Of a stretch of DNA of 64,000 nucleotides, positions 36,401 to 50,083 are shown piece by piece (position 1 is the stretch's first letter; each line of letters begins with the position of its first letter). Made by a program: the position numbers and the translations under genes. The notes under the pieces were generated by a model, which did not search any database, was not told the DNA's origin, and saw only the letters and a list, made by a program, of their open reading frames with translations. Origin of the DNA: Tachypleus tridentatus (taxonomy: Eukaryota; Arthropoda; Merostomata; Xiphosura; Limulidae). The stretch spans positions 24,320,034-24,384,033 of the forward strand of contig NC_134829.1 in assembly GCF_004210375.1 (NCBI RefSeq). Direction: 5' to 3'.

Positions 36401-37167
36401 AAATTCTATCTTTTCATTAAAACTCTGACGATATTCATTAATTTATTTAAAGTAACTCTATTTAAGAATTTAAATCACAATTTATTTATATTTACTGATT
36501 TTGTATTCGTTTCTCTTTACTTTTTAATAACATTATTTTGTATCTTTTGTTTGTTTTGTATCCAGTGAAAGTTTAATGTTATTAAACTAATCTTCAATAC
36601 GTTTCTCCTAAACTTTAATCTCTAAGTACCAATATCTGTTCATGTGAACCATCTTGCTTTACAATAATAATAAAACAAAAATTTTATCCCGAACAAAAGA
36701 CGTTTTTCTTATATGAAAAAGATTATCCAAGAGAAGGAACAAAAAACATTGAATAAAGTCTTCATATCAATAATACTTTTTTATTTGAAGCAATGCATAG
36801 TCTTAATAAGATACTCCTTCTTTTCTAACTTCAAGAGCTAATTAGAGAGAATTCTTAAGTTAGTGTTATGTAAAAAGTAGAAATTCAATTATCAAAATTG
36901 ATATTTCACAACCATAAGTTAGATAAGTATTACTGATTAGAAATAAAACAGTACATTTCAATCTTACAGTATTCTGTATCTACATTATACTTTAATACAA
37001 CAGAAATATACTGTAACAATTATAGAATTAATCAGTTATCCAAATTATATTGCCTTAGTTTCATATAACATCGAAATTTGCTTACTAATTCTGTTAAAAG
37101 TGTAATTTAATTTTTTTTAAATTTTAAATTAACGAGGTATATTATGAGGTTAGAACTTTAACGAGAC
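36401..37167. other. Right part of the gene module, no gene seen
   Basis: Very AT-rich. No frame or known repeat was found up to the point where R-like sequence resumes. Confidence 0.45.
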
Positions 37168-37260
37168 TTGCAGTGACTTTCTTACTGTGAAGAGAATTCT
37201 GATCCAATGAATACATAAGTTAATAGTTTAGCTTTTCCGTCATTACAATTATAATTTTGG
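37168..37260. repeat. R-like remnant at the right edge of the gene module, unit 1
   Basis: 'cttgcagtgactttcttactgtgaagag' through 'gcttttccgtcatta' aligns at about 80-85% with R just after the point where copy A was cut (25241-25330). The two flanks of the gene module are therefore consecutive in R. Repeated at 52184-52276. Confidence 0.7.
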
Positions 37261-37914
37261 GGATACATTACACCTCAAGACGAACATCAACGTCTTATTA
37301 AACTTGTAATACGTATTGATTTAGCTGTAACAGGGCGAGGTGAAGGTAACAAAGAGAGTAATTCTGATCAAAGAAGACTGTTCCAAGTCAAAATCATATT
37401 ATAATATACTACAGAATTTATATGTTGAATAAAGAAAGATCCATGGTCTAAAACCATGGATAAACATAATTACATGAATACTTATTGCTTTTAAATGAGG
37501 ACCAAAATTATATCTGAAAATGTATATAAATAATTATACTAATTGACTCTGTTTTTGTTCTTTGTTAATTGAATTTTAATTATGTGAATAACAAATTTAC
37601 TTTAATACATAGTTTGAGTTTTAAATATTAGATCAGAACTTGAAATTCAATTAACATGTGTATATTACATAACATAATTTATGTGACAACAACGGAACAA
37701 TTGGTCCTTCATGGCTGTCCCATCCTCTAAACTAATTGAATGTGGTAAATAAAATATAGAAATAAAACTACGTCAAAACCGATCTTTGTCACTCACATAG
37801 TTATCAAAGTTTAACTGAAAATCACTCACATTTTCTACCTCCACAGAATCCAAAGGCCGACTATTTCTCCAGAAATATATATCTGTTTTAGCTGAAGATG
37901 ACTCCTATCCTATC

Positions 37915-38195
37915 AAAACTTATATTTATATTCCCTAGTATCATGATTCTCATAATTAAGTGTGAAGAAACGTGATACATCATCAATATAAATTCCATTA
38001 ACAATCCTAAACACCTTAATCAGATCCCACTTTATGCCTTAATCAGTGACCTATACAATGAAACCATGACCTCTTTAGACTTGTGTTCAGTATTTATATA
38101 AATACAACCTAATACCCTATTTGCCTTACCACTGGTAACATTACTCTACTTGGATACCTTAAGATACACATCAACCACTACACCAATATCCTTTT
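37915..38195 (-). mobile_element. CR1-type LINE fragment: C-terminal polymerase region, unit 1
   Basis: The minus strand encodes KDIGVVVDVYLKVSK, then GKANRVLGCI, then SKEVMVSLYRSLIK. These match the LGV.VD..LK.S.Q...A..KANR.LG.I and K..E....LY.SLVRP region after the CR1 polymerase core. After an internal deletion and frame change comes DLIKVFRIVNGI and VSRFFTLN, matching RGD.IE..KI..G....FF. Stops and a deletion make it dead. Similarity to the R repeat starts about 30 bp to its right. Confidence 0.82.
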
Positions 38196-38224
38196 ATTTC
38201 ATAACACTGTTATATATTCAAATT

Positions 38225-41200
38225 TCATATAACAAAAAGATCAGTAATTACAGATTACAGTGCTTCGGACATCATTTCAAAGGTGTTTTAATGTTAGAAC
38301 TAGTCTATCCACACGTTCAAAATAAGGGTACGTTTCATGTGGATAGTAAGTATAAAAAATTGTACTTCAAGGACTGTAAACTCAAACACCAAATTTTGCT
38401 TGTTACTTATAAACTCCTTGCATATTAGTCCAAAGGACTGTGTAGGATGTACTACCAGAGAACTCATATAGCTGGGAAATTTGAGAACATGTAGTGCACG
38501 ACATATCTTGATATATATCCTATCTACTATCAGTGTGTATATTAGTACAGTTAGTATAGTTGATTGTGAGAAGCTGTTACAGCTTTGGAAGATACTGATA
38601 ATAGCTAACCACAGGCTTTAAATAAATAGATAGGTTTTAGTGGTTCCACATCGTATGAGACTATTTCTCGCGTGCTTAAAACCAAATGATAAATAAATTA
38701 TTTTATATTTATGAATGATCATTTGTGAATTTGTAAAAAATATTAAAATTTCGAAAATTGTTCTGTGTTAATAAATAATGTTTACATGAAAATTCATAGA
38801 AACAGTAACAACACCCAAATATCTTCTTAGATGTGAAACAACTATACTAATATTCTAATAATACGACATAAATACGACTTAGTGTTTCTGTATTAATTTT
38901 GTAAGTGAACACTTTGTGTTTCAATCGTCTGTTTTCCTACTTAACTTTTGAGAGAATTATGTACATACGTGATTTAAAATTACATTTTCATATATATATA
39001 TGCAATCTTCAGTTGGAATCACTGCGGAAAGTGCAATGTCTCACCATTTGTACATTTCGTTTATTGGTATAAATTCAATCGAAAAATGTAACTACTGTAA
39101 GAAGACATCAACTCTAAAACTTTCCTTCTCCATTGTGATTGGGCACGATGTTCTTTTCACACATCGCGGTTAATCTTATACTTTGTAATTAAAGCTACTG
39201 TATTATTTAAATGAATAATTATATTTACAAAGCATTAAATTTGTTGTATATTTAGACATGAGACATTTTTATTGTTCACAGTATTCAGTAAATATTAAAA
39301 TATAGTGATATTCTTCAAGTTTTTGTGTCTATATTGTTGTATATCTAGAATATCTAGCAGTGAAAAAAAGAGATTAAAACAGAAAGGTTAACTATTTTAC
39401 TTCTAGCAGAATAAGTTGTTTAAACCCTCATATGAATAACAACTGGAAAACTGTTCAAGTTCACAGGATCAATGTTAATTATTTTTGCTTTATTCTGTAT
39501 TTCAAGCAAGAAACGAAAGAAGAGTTGTGCTTCGTTATCAGTTTATTACAATATTTTACAAATACAAAAACAGTGGTATGTAAACCAATTGAAAGTTGTT
39601 AATATTTATTTTATCTAAATGAATGACAAATTAAGTTCTTGTTACATACTAATGGAGACTTAGGACAGGCGAAATCAAAATTCCATAAATATTTTGAATA
39701 ATTTCAATCACATAAATCAGTTACTAGTTATATTTTCAATTCGTACACTATAAGCGTTCAATACAAACAATCTATGGTTCTAGTGCAAAACATGTAAACA
39801 AGAAATCTATGTTCCGAGCTGTAAAATGTGTAAACAAGATAAGTTAACACTATTGCGTTTTAAAACAAATAGACTGTTCTAGACTAATAAATAAGATAAG
39901 TCAAATTGTATTTCGGTATATTATAATTCGAATGACTTTATATTTGGCTGTAATCCAACGCTGGCAACAAAGAGCACTGTGGTCGTTACTACAGGGGAAC
40001 TGAGCAAGGTCCAGGTTCGATGTTTCATCCTATTGATAAATATAACAAAACAGTCATTCCTTTGTTTGTTTAAAACAAAATCACTTTCAGCTATCTTCTG
40101 TGTCTACCGCGGGAAATCGAACCCAAGGTGTTAGTGTTATAAATTCATAAACTTATCACCATACCAACGGTGGACAAAACTAGTTTTCTCGTGATTTTGA
40201 CTGGGTAAATGCGTTTCGCTACTACTGAATTTTTACTTTAAAACTTATCAAATTGAAGAATCATCTAGCAGTGATATCCTTACTGTTAAGAGAACTCTGA
40301 TCGAATGAATGCATAAGTTAATAGTTTTGCTTTTCCGTCATTATAATAATTTTTCTTAGTACTACATTATTTTGTAAAGTTAATTACAAATCTGCGTTCT
40401 AATTACATAATATATCCCCAAACATATACAATATGTTTTTAGGAACCTTCAATGTGCTACCTTGTCAAAGGTTTTCTAATCCACATATACCAAATCTACG
40501 CCGTTAGTACCCTCTACATAAACAGTCAAAGAATGTCAAATGATTTGTAAGTCAATATTTTCTTTCTGTGAAACCATGTTGACTGTCTACTGAAAGTGTA
40601 GACTTTGTTACGTGGCCAGCTATGGTGAGAAAGCTCTTGATACCAGCATTCCGCTACAAGAAACAATTGATTTATGGTCAGTACTAATGTCTCCGTCACA
40701 GTGTGGGTTTTACAAATTCATATATTTTATAATTAAAGAATCAATTTCACATTTAATATAATTTTAATCTGAATTTTACTGTTAATATGAAATCAAACTT
40801 GTAACTAATATGTTTAAGTTTTTGTTTATATTACATAAAACAATTAAGAAATTGTAGTATTCAATTTAAGACACTTTATTATAGGACGTAGGTTCATTGT
40901 ATATTTTTTTGTAACTCACTAAATGCTGAAAATGGTTTCAAATATTTCTATTTAAAGAAGGTCAATAATATAACCATAAATATATTTAAAGAAATTATAG
41001 CAATTAACTATGATGTTTGAATAATGTATAGCTTAACAAAAATTCACATACAGAATATTTATGTAAAGCCAGCACTTTTAAATATTGATATATACGGAGG
41101 ACGAATTCACCGTTAAATATAGTCTGAGTTTTTAAACCCAGTGCAGAATTTGATGTTTAATCAAAATATATACGTAGCTGGCTTTGTACAATCTGTTAAT

Positions 41201-41317
41201 ACTTACATTATACTGGAAGTTTTATTCACCAGTATTCGTAGATAATTAATTTCTTAATAAAAGTTTGTGATATAAGTTGTACTGTTAATATTATTTCAGC
41301 TATTGGGCACAACTTGT
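38225..41317. repeat. R repeat, B-type copy, unit 1
   Basis: Covers R from about position 730 to its end and runs straight into copy A of unit 2. It shares variants with the leftmost R copy rather than with the A copies. The shared frame appears as 38150-38428 (92 codons with a different start). Confidence 0.9.
40433..40587 (-). mobile_element. CR1-type LINE fragment (motif A region), unit 1 B copy
   Basis: Same fragment as at 25408-25561: DSQHGF and KTFDKVAH on the minus strand. It lies upstream, in LINE orientation, of the C-terminal fragment at 37915-38195. Confidence 0.72.
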
Positions 41318-44092
41318 TTACGTTTTATTGACACGTTTACTGTTATTTTAATCACAAACTCGTAGTTTGTAGTACTTGAATAGTAAACACATAAACATGT
41401 AACTTATCATGTGAAAATGCACGTAACAACGTTGTTAATAGTATGACTGCTCTAAAGTTTAGAAAATCTTCATGTTTCGACCCACCATCTTAATGAAAAA
41501 GTGATATCGATGTACATACAGTAATATAACACTTATATTTAAGTGTTTCCCTCATCATAAGGTTACAGCTTAGGAATCAATTACGTGCTGTAAACGACAT
41601 AAACATGCGCAGAAGAGATAGTTTATATTCAAGTAAAATTGAAATTAACATCATTTACAACGCTAATAACTTGGCGAAAGAGCCGATGCTGTTTTCTTCA
41701 TTTTAACATATTCGTGCTTCTTACAACGTTTTCATAACGTCATATGATTATTTCCTGTATTATTTAGCCTTTAAGATTAGAAAGATTCCATTAAAATGTC
41801 ATAAAAGTTACTACTAATTGTGAACACTAATGTAGTTTATTGTTCGCAACAGACAAGATTGGTGGTAGTTTTGCTCCTAAGAAACTTGCAACAACTTATT
41901 ACAGATATGTATTGATCATAATTACAGGTTTATAAACAATTATTTTGTCGTTCATTATGAAGTCAATAGTTTTATAAACTTTTCGATATGCAATGAATTT
42001 GTTGACAAATAATTCTAAAAATATTCATCACTCCGAAAGTCCTCAAGTATCATACAACAAAAAGATCAGTAATTACAGATTACAGTGTTTCGGCCATCAT
42101 TTCAAAGGTGTTTTAATGTCAGAACTAGTCTATCCACACGTTCAAAATAAGGGTACGTTTCATGTGGATAGTAAGTATAAAAAATTGTACTTCAAGGACT
42201 GTAAACTCAAACACCAAATTTTGCTTGTTACTTATAAACTCCTTGCATATTAGACTAAAGGACTGTGTAGGATGTACTACCAGAGAACTCATATAGCTGG
42301 GAAATTTGAGAACATGTAGTGCACGACATATCTTGATATATATCCTATCTACTATCAGTGTGTATATTAGTACAGTCAGTATAGTTGATTGTGAGAAGCT
42401 GTTACAGCTTTGGAAGATACTGATAATAGCTAACCACAGGCTTTAAATAAATAGATAGGTTTTAGTGGTTCCACATCGTATGAGACTATTTCTCGCGTGC
42501 TTAAAACCAAATGAAAAATAAATTATTTTATATTTATGAATGATCATTTGTGTAATTTATAAAAAATATTAAAATTTCGAAAACTTGTTCGATGTTGATA
42601 AATAATGTTTACAGAAAATTCATAGAAACAGTAACAACATCCAAATATCTTCTTAGATGTGAAACAACTATACTAATATTCCAATGATACAACATAAATA
42701 CGACTTAGTGTTTCTATATTAATTTTGTAAGAGAACACTTTGTGTTTCAATCGTCTGTTTTCCTACTTAACTTTTGAGAGAATTATTACATACTTGATAT
42801 AAAATTAAAATATTCATATATATATATATGCAATCTTAAGTTGGAATCACTGCGGAAAGTGAAATGTCTCACCATTTGTACATTTCGTTTATTGGTATAA
42901 ATTCAATCGAAAAATGTAACTACTGTAAGAAGACATCAACTCTAAAACTTTCCTTCTCCATTGTGATTGAGCACGATGTTCTTTTGACACATCACGGTTA
43001 ATCTTATACTTTGTAATTAAAGCTACTGTAACATTTAAATATATAATTAAATTTACAAAGCATTAACTTTGTTGTATATTTAGACATGAGACATTTTTAT
43101 TGTTCACAGTATTCAGTAAATATTAAAATATAGTGATATTCTTCAAGTTTTAGTGTCTATATTGTTGTGTATCTAGAATATCTAGCAGTGAAAAAAAAGA
43201 GATTAAAACAGAAAAGTTAACTATTTTACTTCTAGCAGAATAAGTTGTTTAATGCCTCATGTGAATAACAACTGGAAAACTGTTCAAGTTCACAGGATCA
43301 ATGTTAATTATTTCGCTTTATTCTGTATTTCAAGCAAGAAACGAAAGAAGAGTTATGCTTCGTTATCAGTTTATTACAATATTTTACAAATACAAAAACA
43401 GTGGTATGTAAACCAATTAAAAGTTGTTAATATTTATTTTATCTAAATGAATGACAAATTAAGTACTTGTTACATACTAATGGAGACTTAAGGACAGGCG
43501 AAATCAAAATTCCATAAATATTTTTAAATATTTTCAATGACATAAATCTGTTATTAGTTTTATTTTCAATTCGTACTTTAAGCGTTCAATACAGACAATC
43601 TATGATTCTAGTGCAAAACATGTAAACAAGAAATCTATGTTTCAAGCTGTAAAATGTGTAAACAAGATAAGTTAACACTATTGCGTTTTAAAACGAATAG
43701 ACTGTTTCAGACAAATAAATAAGATAAGTCAAATTGTATTTCGGTATATTATAATTCGAATGACTTCATATTTGGCTGTAATCCAACGCTGGCAACAAAG
43801 AGCACTGTGGTCGTTACTACAGGGATACCGAGCAAGGTCCAGGTTCGATGTTTCATCCTATTGATAAATGTAACAAAACTGTTATTCCTTTGTTTGTTTA
43901 AAACAAAATCACTTTCAGCTATCTTCTGTGTCTACCGCGGGAAATCGAACCCAAGATGTTAGTGTTATAAATTCATAAACTTATCACCATACCAACGGTG
44001 GACAAAACCAGTTTGGTCGTGATTTTGACTGGGTAAATGCGTTTCGCTTATACTGAATTTTACTTTAAAACCTATCAAATTGAAGAACCCTC
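41318..44092. repeat. R repeat, A-type copy, unit 2
   Basis: Nearly identical to 26292-29068. The shared frame is 41993-42253 (86 codons). A second frame at 43252-43446 (64 codons), found also at 28228-28422, has no known content. Confidence 0.9.
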
Positions 44093-44213
44093 CGCTTATA
44101 CAGCGGTAAGTCTACGGATTTAGAACGCTCAAATTAGGTGCTCGATTCCCCTTAGTGGGCTCAGCAGATAGCTCGATGTGGCTTTGCTTTAAGAACAACA
44201 CACACACACACAC
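44093..44213 (+). repeat. Family-2 SINE at module edge, unit 2
   Basis: Copy of the element at 29069-29190 with the same boundaries and an (AC)n tail. Confidence 0.88.
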
Positions 44214-44896
44214 ATTAAAGACAGAGAAAAATTTCCTTACTCTGAGAAAATTCGTCCCTCATCTTGATCAGAATGAACAGCTGATAGAACTTCGTTGTTA
44301 CGTTTTTCACTGCCCAAAACCAACAACTGAAATTTCAAAAAAATAACAAAAAACAATAGGGACATGAGAAAATGGAATGGTCTTCACAACATAGTAACTT
44401 GTGGTAAGTTACTTCAGTTTCAACCATCTCTTCTTTACTTTATTAGGTTTCATAGGTAGAATGTATAATCGTTAAAAACAACTTCAAAACATGAACATTA
44501 TTTACTGTTTACTAGTGAATACATTACTAAGTATAAAAATGTTTAAATATTCACAGTAAAACCAACTTACTGAATTTAAGAGTTAACAAAAATAAGCTAA
44601 ATTTGTAAATACGACAGTTACAAATAAATACGCTTTTTCTTTATAACAAAGGCTTTACAATTACAAATTAAATGGAGACATCGGTTAATCTTGTAATGCT
44701 CACAGTTACAAATAAATACATTTTGATAAAATAAAGGCTGCCGTGTATGAAATATTAAATAGGCTGTGCATGGCATCAGATTTAATTGAAGAAGTCAAAG
44801 TAATAGCTTACTAATAGATTCACGAACATTTATGGTACAATTAAATTCTATGCCTACCTTTGCAGAATGACCAAGTTCCTTATGTAATAAAATATC

Positions 44897-44902
44897 TTTA
44901 TT
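44897..44902 (-). terminator. Candidate polyadenylation signal AATAAA, gene copy 2
   Basis: AATAAA on the minus strand, beginning 48 nt after the stop codon, as in the other copies. Confidence 0.6.
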
Positions 44903-44949
44903 AATTTTGTCAGCTGGAAGTCTGAGGTTATATGCAGTTTTCTCCTGAT

Positions 44950-47900
44950 TCAAAACTCAAACTCTTTTGTGGTTCTTTGATTCTCTAAAGTGTATCTCGT
45001 GAGGTCATGATAATTTACAACTTTTCTACTGTTTCTACTGTTAACAATCCTACTGTTTTTTACAATTATCTCCCGAGGTTCGTTTGTCTCAAACGTTCTC
45101 CGATTTACATTAACTATCATTTCAGGATAACACATGTTTCTTGATCTCCGACTTTCCAAAGCTCTAATTTCCGAACAATATCTTTGAATGTTATCATATT
45201 TTTCGACACGAAGTCTTCCAAAGCCCTTACTATATTTTAGTTTTCTTATTTCTACAGCTCTAACTTGAGAGCCATACTTCCGGTTTGTTCTCCGGCTTTC
45301 CCGAATCATAGATACCGGATTATCTCTTTACCACCAACTAGATTTTTCAAATTTCTCCATCGCGTTTGTGTTATTTCTCGAAGCTCCAAAACTCTTGTTG
45401 TCCTTGCACTTTTCCTCGATTTTCAAGACGTCGAATGTTAATTCTACTTGATTTGTACAATATGTAACTTTTCACAACTGTGCTTTCTGAGTGAAGAATA
45501 TCTGATAGTGACGTAATTTCCAGAGAGCTGGTATCAACATGGTGTCTATAATTTGTTCTCTTTGTTCCGAATCCCATCTTTCTGTAGCTCTTATATTTTT
45601 CAAAGTCTTGGTTTCATACATTCCTCTGTCTGCCTTTCTTGTGATTTTAAGAGACCTGATCTTATAATATTTCAGAGATCTTTGTCTCACTTCTGGTTTG
45701 TTTTGAGAACTGCGCTTTAGCTCTCTTCTCTGTTGTTTCAAATATCGTCTTTGTGAAAGTTGATGTTGCTCCAAAACCATGATTTCATATTCGGTTGTTT
45801 CTGCGTTGAGCCTTTCATATCTAAGTAATTTGTAATAGCCTCCTTCGTTTAGAGAAATAGTTTCAGAATATCTCCCACTTGTTCTTGTAAACGGTTGTAA
45901 CGTTCTATATTGTGAGTTACTTCTATCACTTCGTCGATTTTTTGACGTTTCACTGTTCGTATTTTTTACATTTTTTAGATCTCTTGTCTTGGAGTTATCC
46001 CTTAGAATTACTTTTTGTTTATTCAGAAGAAACCTACGATGTAAATTTCGTCTTATGTTTGAAATGACGTATTTAAAAGTTTTCAGAATTGAGTTATGCC
46101 CTTCATTTATTCTGTGGATTTCTAAAGACCTAGTTTGAGTGTTTCGTATTTTGATTCTAGTTTGTAGTTCATTTGCATGTTGTAGTGAATCATGCATCTT
46201 TTGATTCTTTGGTTTTCCCCACCTCTAACTTGAGAAACACGTCTCTCATTTGTCCTACTGTAACCTAATACTTGCTTTTCTGAACCATTCCTTTTGTTTC
46301 TTCTTATAGATCCCACAGTCCTAGTCTCAGTCTCGAATCTTTCAAGTGGTTGTCGACGTTCCCCCGTTTCTCTTTCTGAAACCCCAAGAACGTTTCTTCT
46401 TTGAATTTTCGAAGTTCTAATCTGTAAAACACGCCTATCATTTAACCTACTGGCGTCGAAATTATGTCTTTCAGTAACGCGAATCTTATTTCTTTTCAAA
46501 GCTTCTAAATTATCCTTTTGATAATCGCGTTCTTCAAGTGTTTTGAGGTATTCCCCTGCTTGTCTGTCCACAATAAGTCTCTCGCTGCTTCTTCGGTTTT
46601 CCATGGTTCTACTTCGAGAAGCACGTCTGTCATTTGACGGGCTTAATTCCGTTATTTGCCCTACAGAATCGTAGATCCTATTTGTTCTTAAGTTTTCGGA
46701 ACTTCTAGTTTGAAATTCGCATCTTAGGAATGTTCTGTGATGTCCCTTAATTTCTCTTTCAGGAACATTTAGGTCGCGTTTTCTTTCGTCTGCCGAAGAT
46801 CTAATTTGGAAAACACGTCTTTCATTTAACCTACTGAATTCTAATGTTAGCCTTTCAGAACCATGAATGTTGTTTGCTCTCATGTTTCGTAAAGTTCTTG
46901 TTTCAGTCTCACGTCTCTCGAGTGTCCTACGCCGTTCTGCTGTTTGTCTCTGCATAATACGCCTCTCATTTGTTCTTCGATATTCCATAGTTCTGCTATG
47001 AGAAATACGTCTGTTACTTGAACGAGTGATTTCCGATGTTTCCCTTCTGAGTCATGCATCTTGTTTGTTTTCATGTTTCTTATATTCGTAGCTTCAGATC
47101 CGCGTCTGTCGAGTGTTCTGTGGTGTTCTTCAGTGTGTCTTTCAGAAATGCTTAGTTTGTTATTTCTTTGGTCTTCTGAAGTTATAGTTTGAGAAACACG
47201 TCTCTTATTTGACCTAATGAATTCTAGCTTATTCATTTCAGACTCATCCATCGTTTTTATTCTAATATTTTCTACAGTCGTAGTTTCATGTTCTCGTCTT
47301 TCAAATGTTCTGTGATGTTCACCTGTTTGTGTCTCCAGAACACGTTTTTTTGTTTGTTCTCCGGCTGTTCAACCTTCTACTTTGAGAAACACGTCTATCA
47401 TTTGATCTAATGCTATTCAATGTCTGCCTGCCAGAGTCAGACGTTTTGGTTCTTCTAAGGTTCTTGAAAGTCTCAGTTTGAAAGTCGTGGTTTTCGTTTG
47501 ATGTGTCCTGATACAATGTTTGCGTCTGAAAATCATTCATTTCCGTTTCTTTCCACTGTCCACTATTAAAATTCCTCCTGTTCATTATTTTTCTGTCTCT
47601 CAGAAACAAGTCTTCAGATAATTTTCTTCGATTTTCTAAATTTTCACTTTCAGAATTATATTGCTGTTGCGTTCTTCGGTTTTCTACGACTGTATTAACA
47701 GCACGTCGGTTTCCTAAAGCTCTAGTTTCTTGCACACTTCTTATGTAATTCGATTTGTTTTCCATATTTTTTCTATATAATTGATTGCTATTAGAAAATT
47801 CAGAATCATTAATAGCTGTGTGTTTAGAGTTACGTCTGCTAATTATTCTTTGACTTTCCAAAATTTTCCTTTCATTATTTTTCTCAGTATTCCTACGATT

Positions 47901-48371
47901 TTGAGAATTTCCTGTTTCACACGTGGAAGTTCCTACGTTTGGTAATAATTTACTTCTACAACCAAGTCTTCCAATCCTTCCATAGTAAATCAACATTCTC
48001 TTTTCTGAATATCTTTGCTCAGGCTTCTTATTGGATTCGTGGGATATTTGATTTCCTTCATTTTCATCAAGTTTTGGAACTCTTACTTGTCTTCTTTGTC
48101 CTAAACTTGAAATATAACCATATTCTCGCAGTTGGTTTGGAATTCTTTTATCTCCTGCTGAGTTGGATCTGTCATCAAGTTGTTTTTTGTAGTAATTTGA
48201 TCGATAATCAGGAATTTTATATCTGACCAACGTTTCGTCTTCTTTCTGAAGTTTAGTTGGATAAGACTCTCGTAGAGCAGTTTGATCACATTTTACGTCA
48301 CACCCGTTCAAATGCCAAATTATAATGCATGATAGAATTACAATCCCAACTGGGGGCTTTCGTCTCACCAT
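44950..48371 (-). CDS. Secreted Arg-rich 64-residue-repeat protein, copy 2
   Basis: Second copy, with the same plan as copy 1: signal peptide (residue 8 Val instead of Ile nearby), four-cysteine N-terminal region, seven repeats (46093-47435), basic tail. Here the N-terminal region is open for 350 codons and runs without a break into the first repeat (48371-47319). This shows that the frame changes near this place in copies 1 and 3 are copy-specific. Breaks in this copy lie near 47345 (longer T run), near 47040 (one base short in a CCC/TTT stretch), near 46200 (T run), and in the tail near 45560, 45410 and 45330. A short altered segment near 45025 also differs from copies 1 and 3. Intron donor and acceptor are both present (50083, 48390). 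Function unknown. Confidence 0.78.
46093..47435 (-). repeat. Seven 64-residue protein repeats, gene copy 2
   Basis: Same repeat block as in copies 1 and 3; 1,343 nt because of one-base indels. Confidence 0.83.
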
Positions 48372-48774
48372 ACTATGTCTTTAACTCTTCTGAAAAACAA
48401 CGAATATAAATTATCTGCAATTAATTCGACTATTTTTGCAAAATGTTATTTTCTAATTAATTATGTTGTGAAATATGTAGTTATTGTTAAGATTGGTCTT
48501 CTTGCTGGTTTTTTTATGTGACCGTTATTTATTTTTAAGGAGAATTTTATAAATTAGAGAAATATTATTTGTTATTTCTGTCATGTGTATATCATTTAAA
48601 TTTGATTTAAATATTCTCTGTCAAATAATTATCCCAAATCCATCAAGTTTATTAATTGATTGAAAGTGCGATGAATCCACTTTGCCCTTCCTCTTAAGAC
48701 GTGGTTATAGGAGAAAGGTTTTATTAATAAAAATATAATAAGTTTTGATATTTTTCTTATTAATCAGAAACCTA

Positions 48775-49201
48775 GTACCTGGCATGACCAGATTATTATG
48801 ACGCTCGACTCGTAATATCTTGGTCCCTGGTTGGAATTCCCATCACACCAAAACATGGTCAACCTTTCAACTGCGAGAGCGTTGTAAGTGACGGTCAATC
48901 CCATTTTTCGTCGGTTAAAGACTAGCCCAAAAGTTGGCGGTGTTTCAACATGACTAGCTGTCTTTTCTCTATTATTACAATGCTAAATTAGGGACAGTTA
49001 GCATAGCTAGCCCTTGTGTAGCCTTCCAGTAGCACAGCGGTATATGTGCGGACTCACAGCGCTAGTAACCGGATTTCGGTATCCGTGGTGGGCAGAACAT
49101 AGATAGCTCATTGTTCAGCTTTGTGTTTAATATAAGAAACAAATAAACAAACAAAGCCCTCGTGTAGCTTTGCGCGAAATTCATCAAATAAACGAACAAA
49201 A
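48775..49201 (+). repeat. Main SINE with nested SINE, unit 2
   Basis: Copy of 33755-34180 with the third-type SINE nested at about 49022-49154. Identical arrangement, so the nesting predates the duplication. Confidence 0.88.
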
Positions 49202-50083
49202 ACTCTACAATGAGTTTAGTGCCCTCTGCCCACATAGGTTTCGGAAGCTGTTTAAAATTACCAACCCTCAAAGTTACCTTTCAGTCACATGAAGTGACCA
49301 AGTCATTAATGTACTTGGTATTTTAACAGTTTGTTTTATTTAAGAAGTTATGCTTACTCGCGAACTGATACCGCAAAATCTTTTATGTACGTCAACTATT
49401 AGTACTTCTCAGAAGTAACAGAGTGTACCTTAGAATAAACAGATAGTGGGTGGTAGGGTGCTACTGACAGGTTGACTTGTCTCTGGTCTGTATTTCAAAA
49501 GTGAAGAAGTCGTCAGACAGCCTTTTAGTGTTTCTGTAAATTCGTACAAAGTTATTTTATTTGAAATGAAGATTAAAATAACTGAATATTGAAAGTTGGA
49601 CTACGAAGCAGTAATGTGACTATTAGTATTTAATTTGGCTTATGTATTAGCCCTAAAAGTTATAAAAGCTCACGAAGTTAAGTTTACCATTATTGACAAA
49701 CATAGCATATTATGTGTTTCGCGAAGCCAACTAGTTGCAAAGAATGTAAGAAAATCTTACAATGTTTACTGACTCAATATTGAAATAAAACTGGAATTTT
49801 GGATTCATGCAATCAATTGCTAGAGGTAGACAATTTCAAACGTTTCATATCTCTTGTATTCTAAAACAATGAGGTATAATATGCAGTGATTTTTCACCCC
49901 ATAAGAATTATGCTAAAAATTTTGCAAAGTGTGATAGCATTGAAATACTCTGTCCTTTTATTTTAAGTATAACCCAAAACGTTTAATGGTTTAGAAACAA
50001 CATGACATTGGGCCATAAGACTCCAACAAAATAATTGCATTTAAGTTATCAAACTGAAACCAAAAGGATTCTGCAACACTTAC

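Larger units (their letters stand above)
26292..41317. repeat. 15-kb tandem unit 1 (complete)
   Basis: The unit is about 15,026 bp. In order: R copy A (26292-29068), gene module (29069-37167), a short R remnant, a CR1-type LINE remnant, and R copy B (38225-41317). Unit 2 begins at 41318 with the same sequence. Differences from unit 2 are scattered substitutions and one-base indels at about 1% by eye. Confidence 0.97.

Noticed and set aside
26292-41317. 15-kb unit as one large LTR or virus-like element
   Set aside because: Polymerase motifs present are of non-LTR (CR1) type and fragmentary; no LTR pair, integrase or capsid-type gene was seen.
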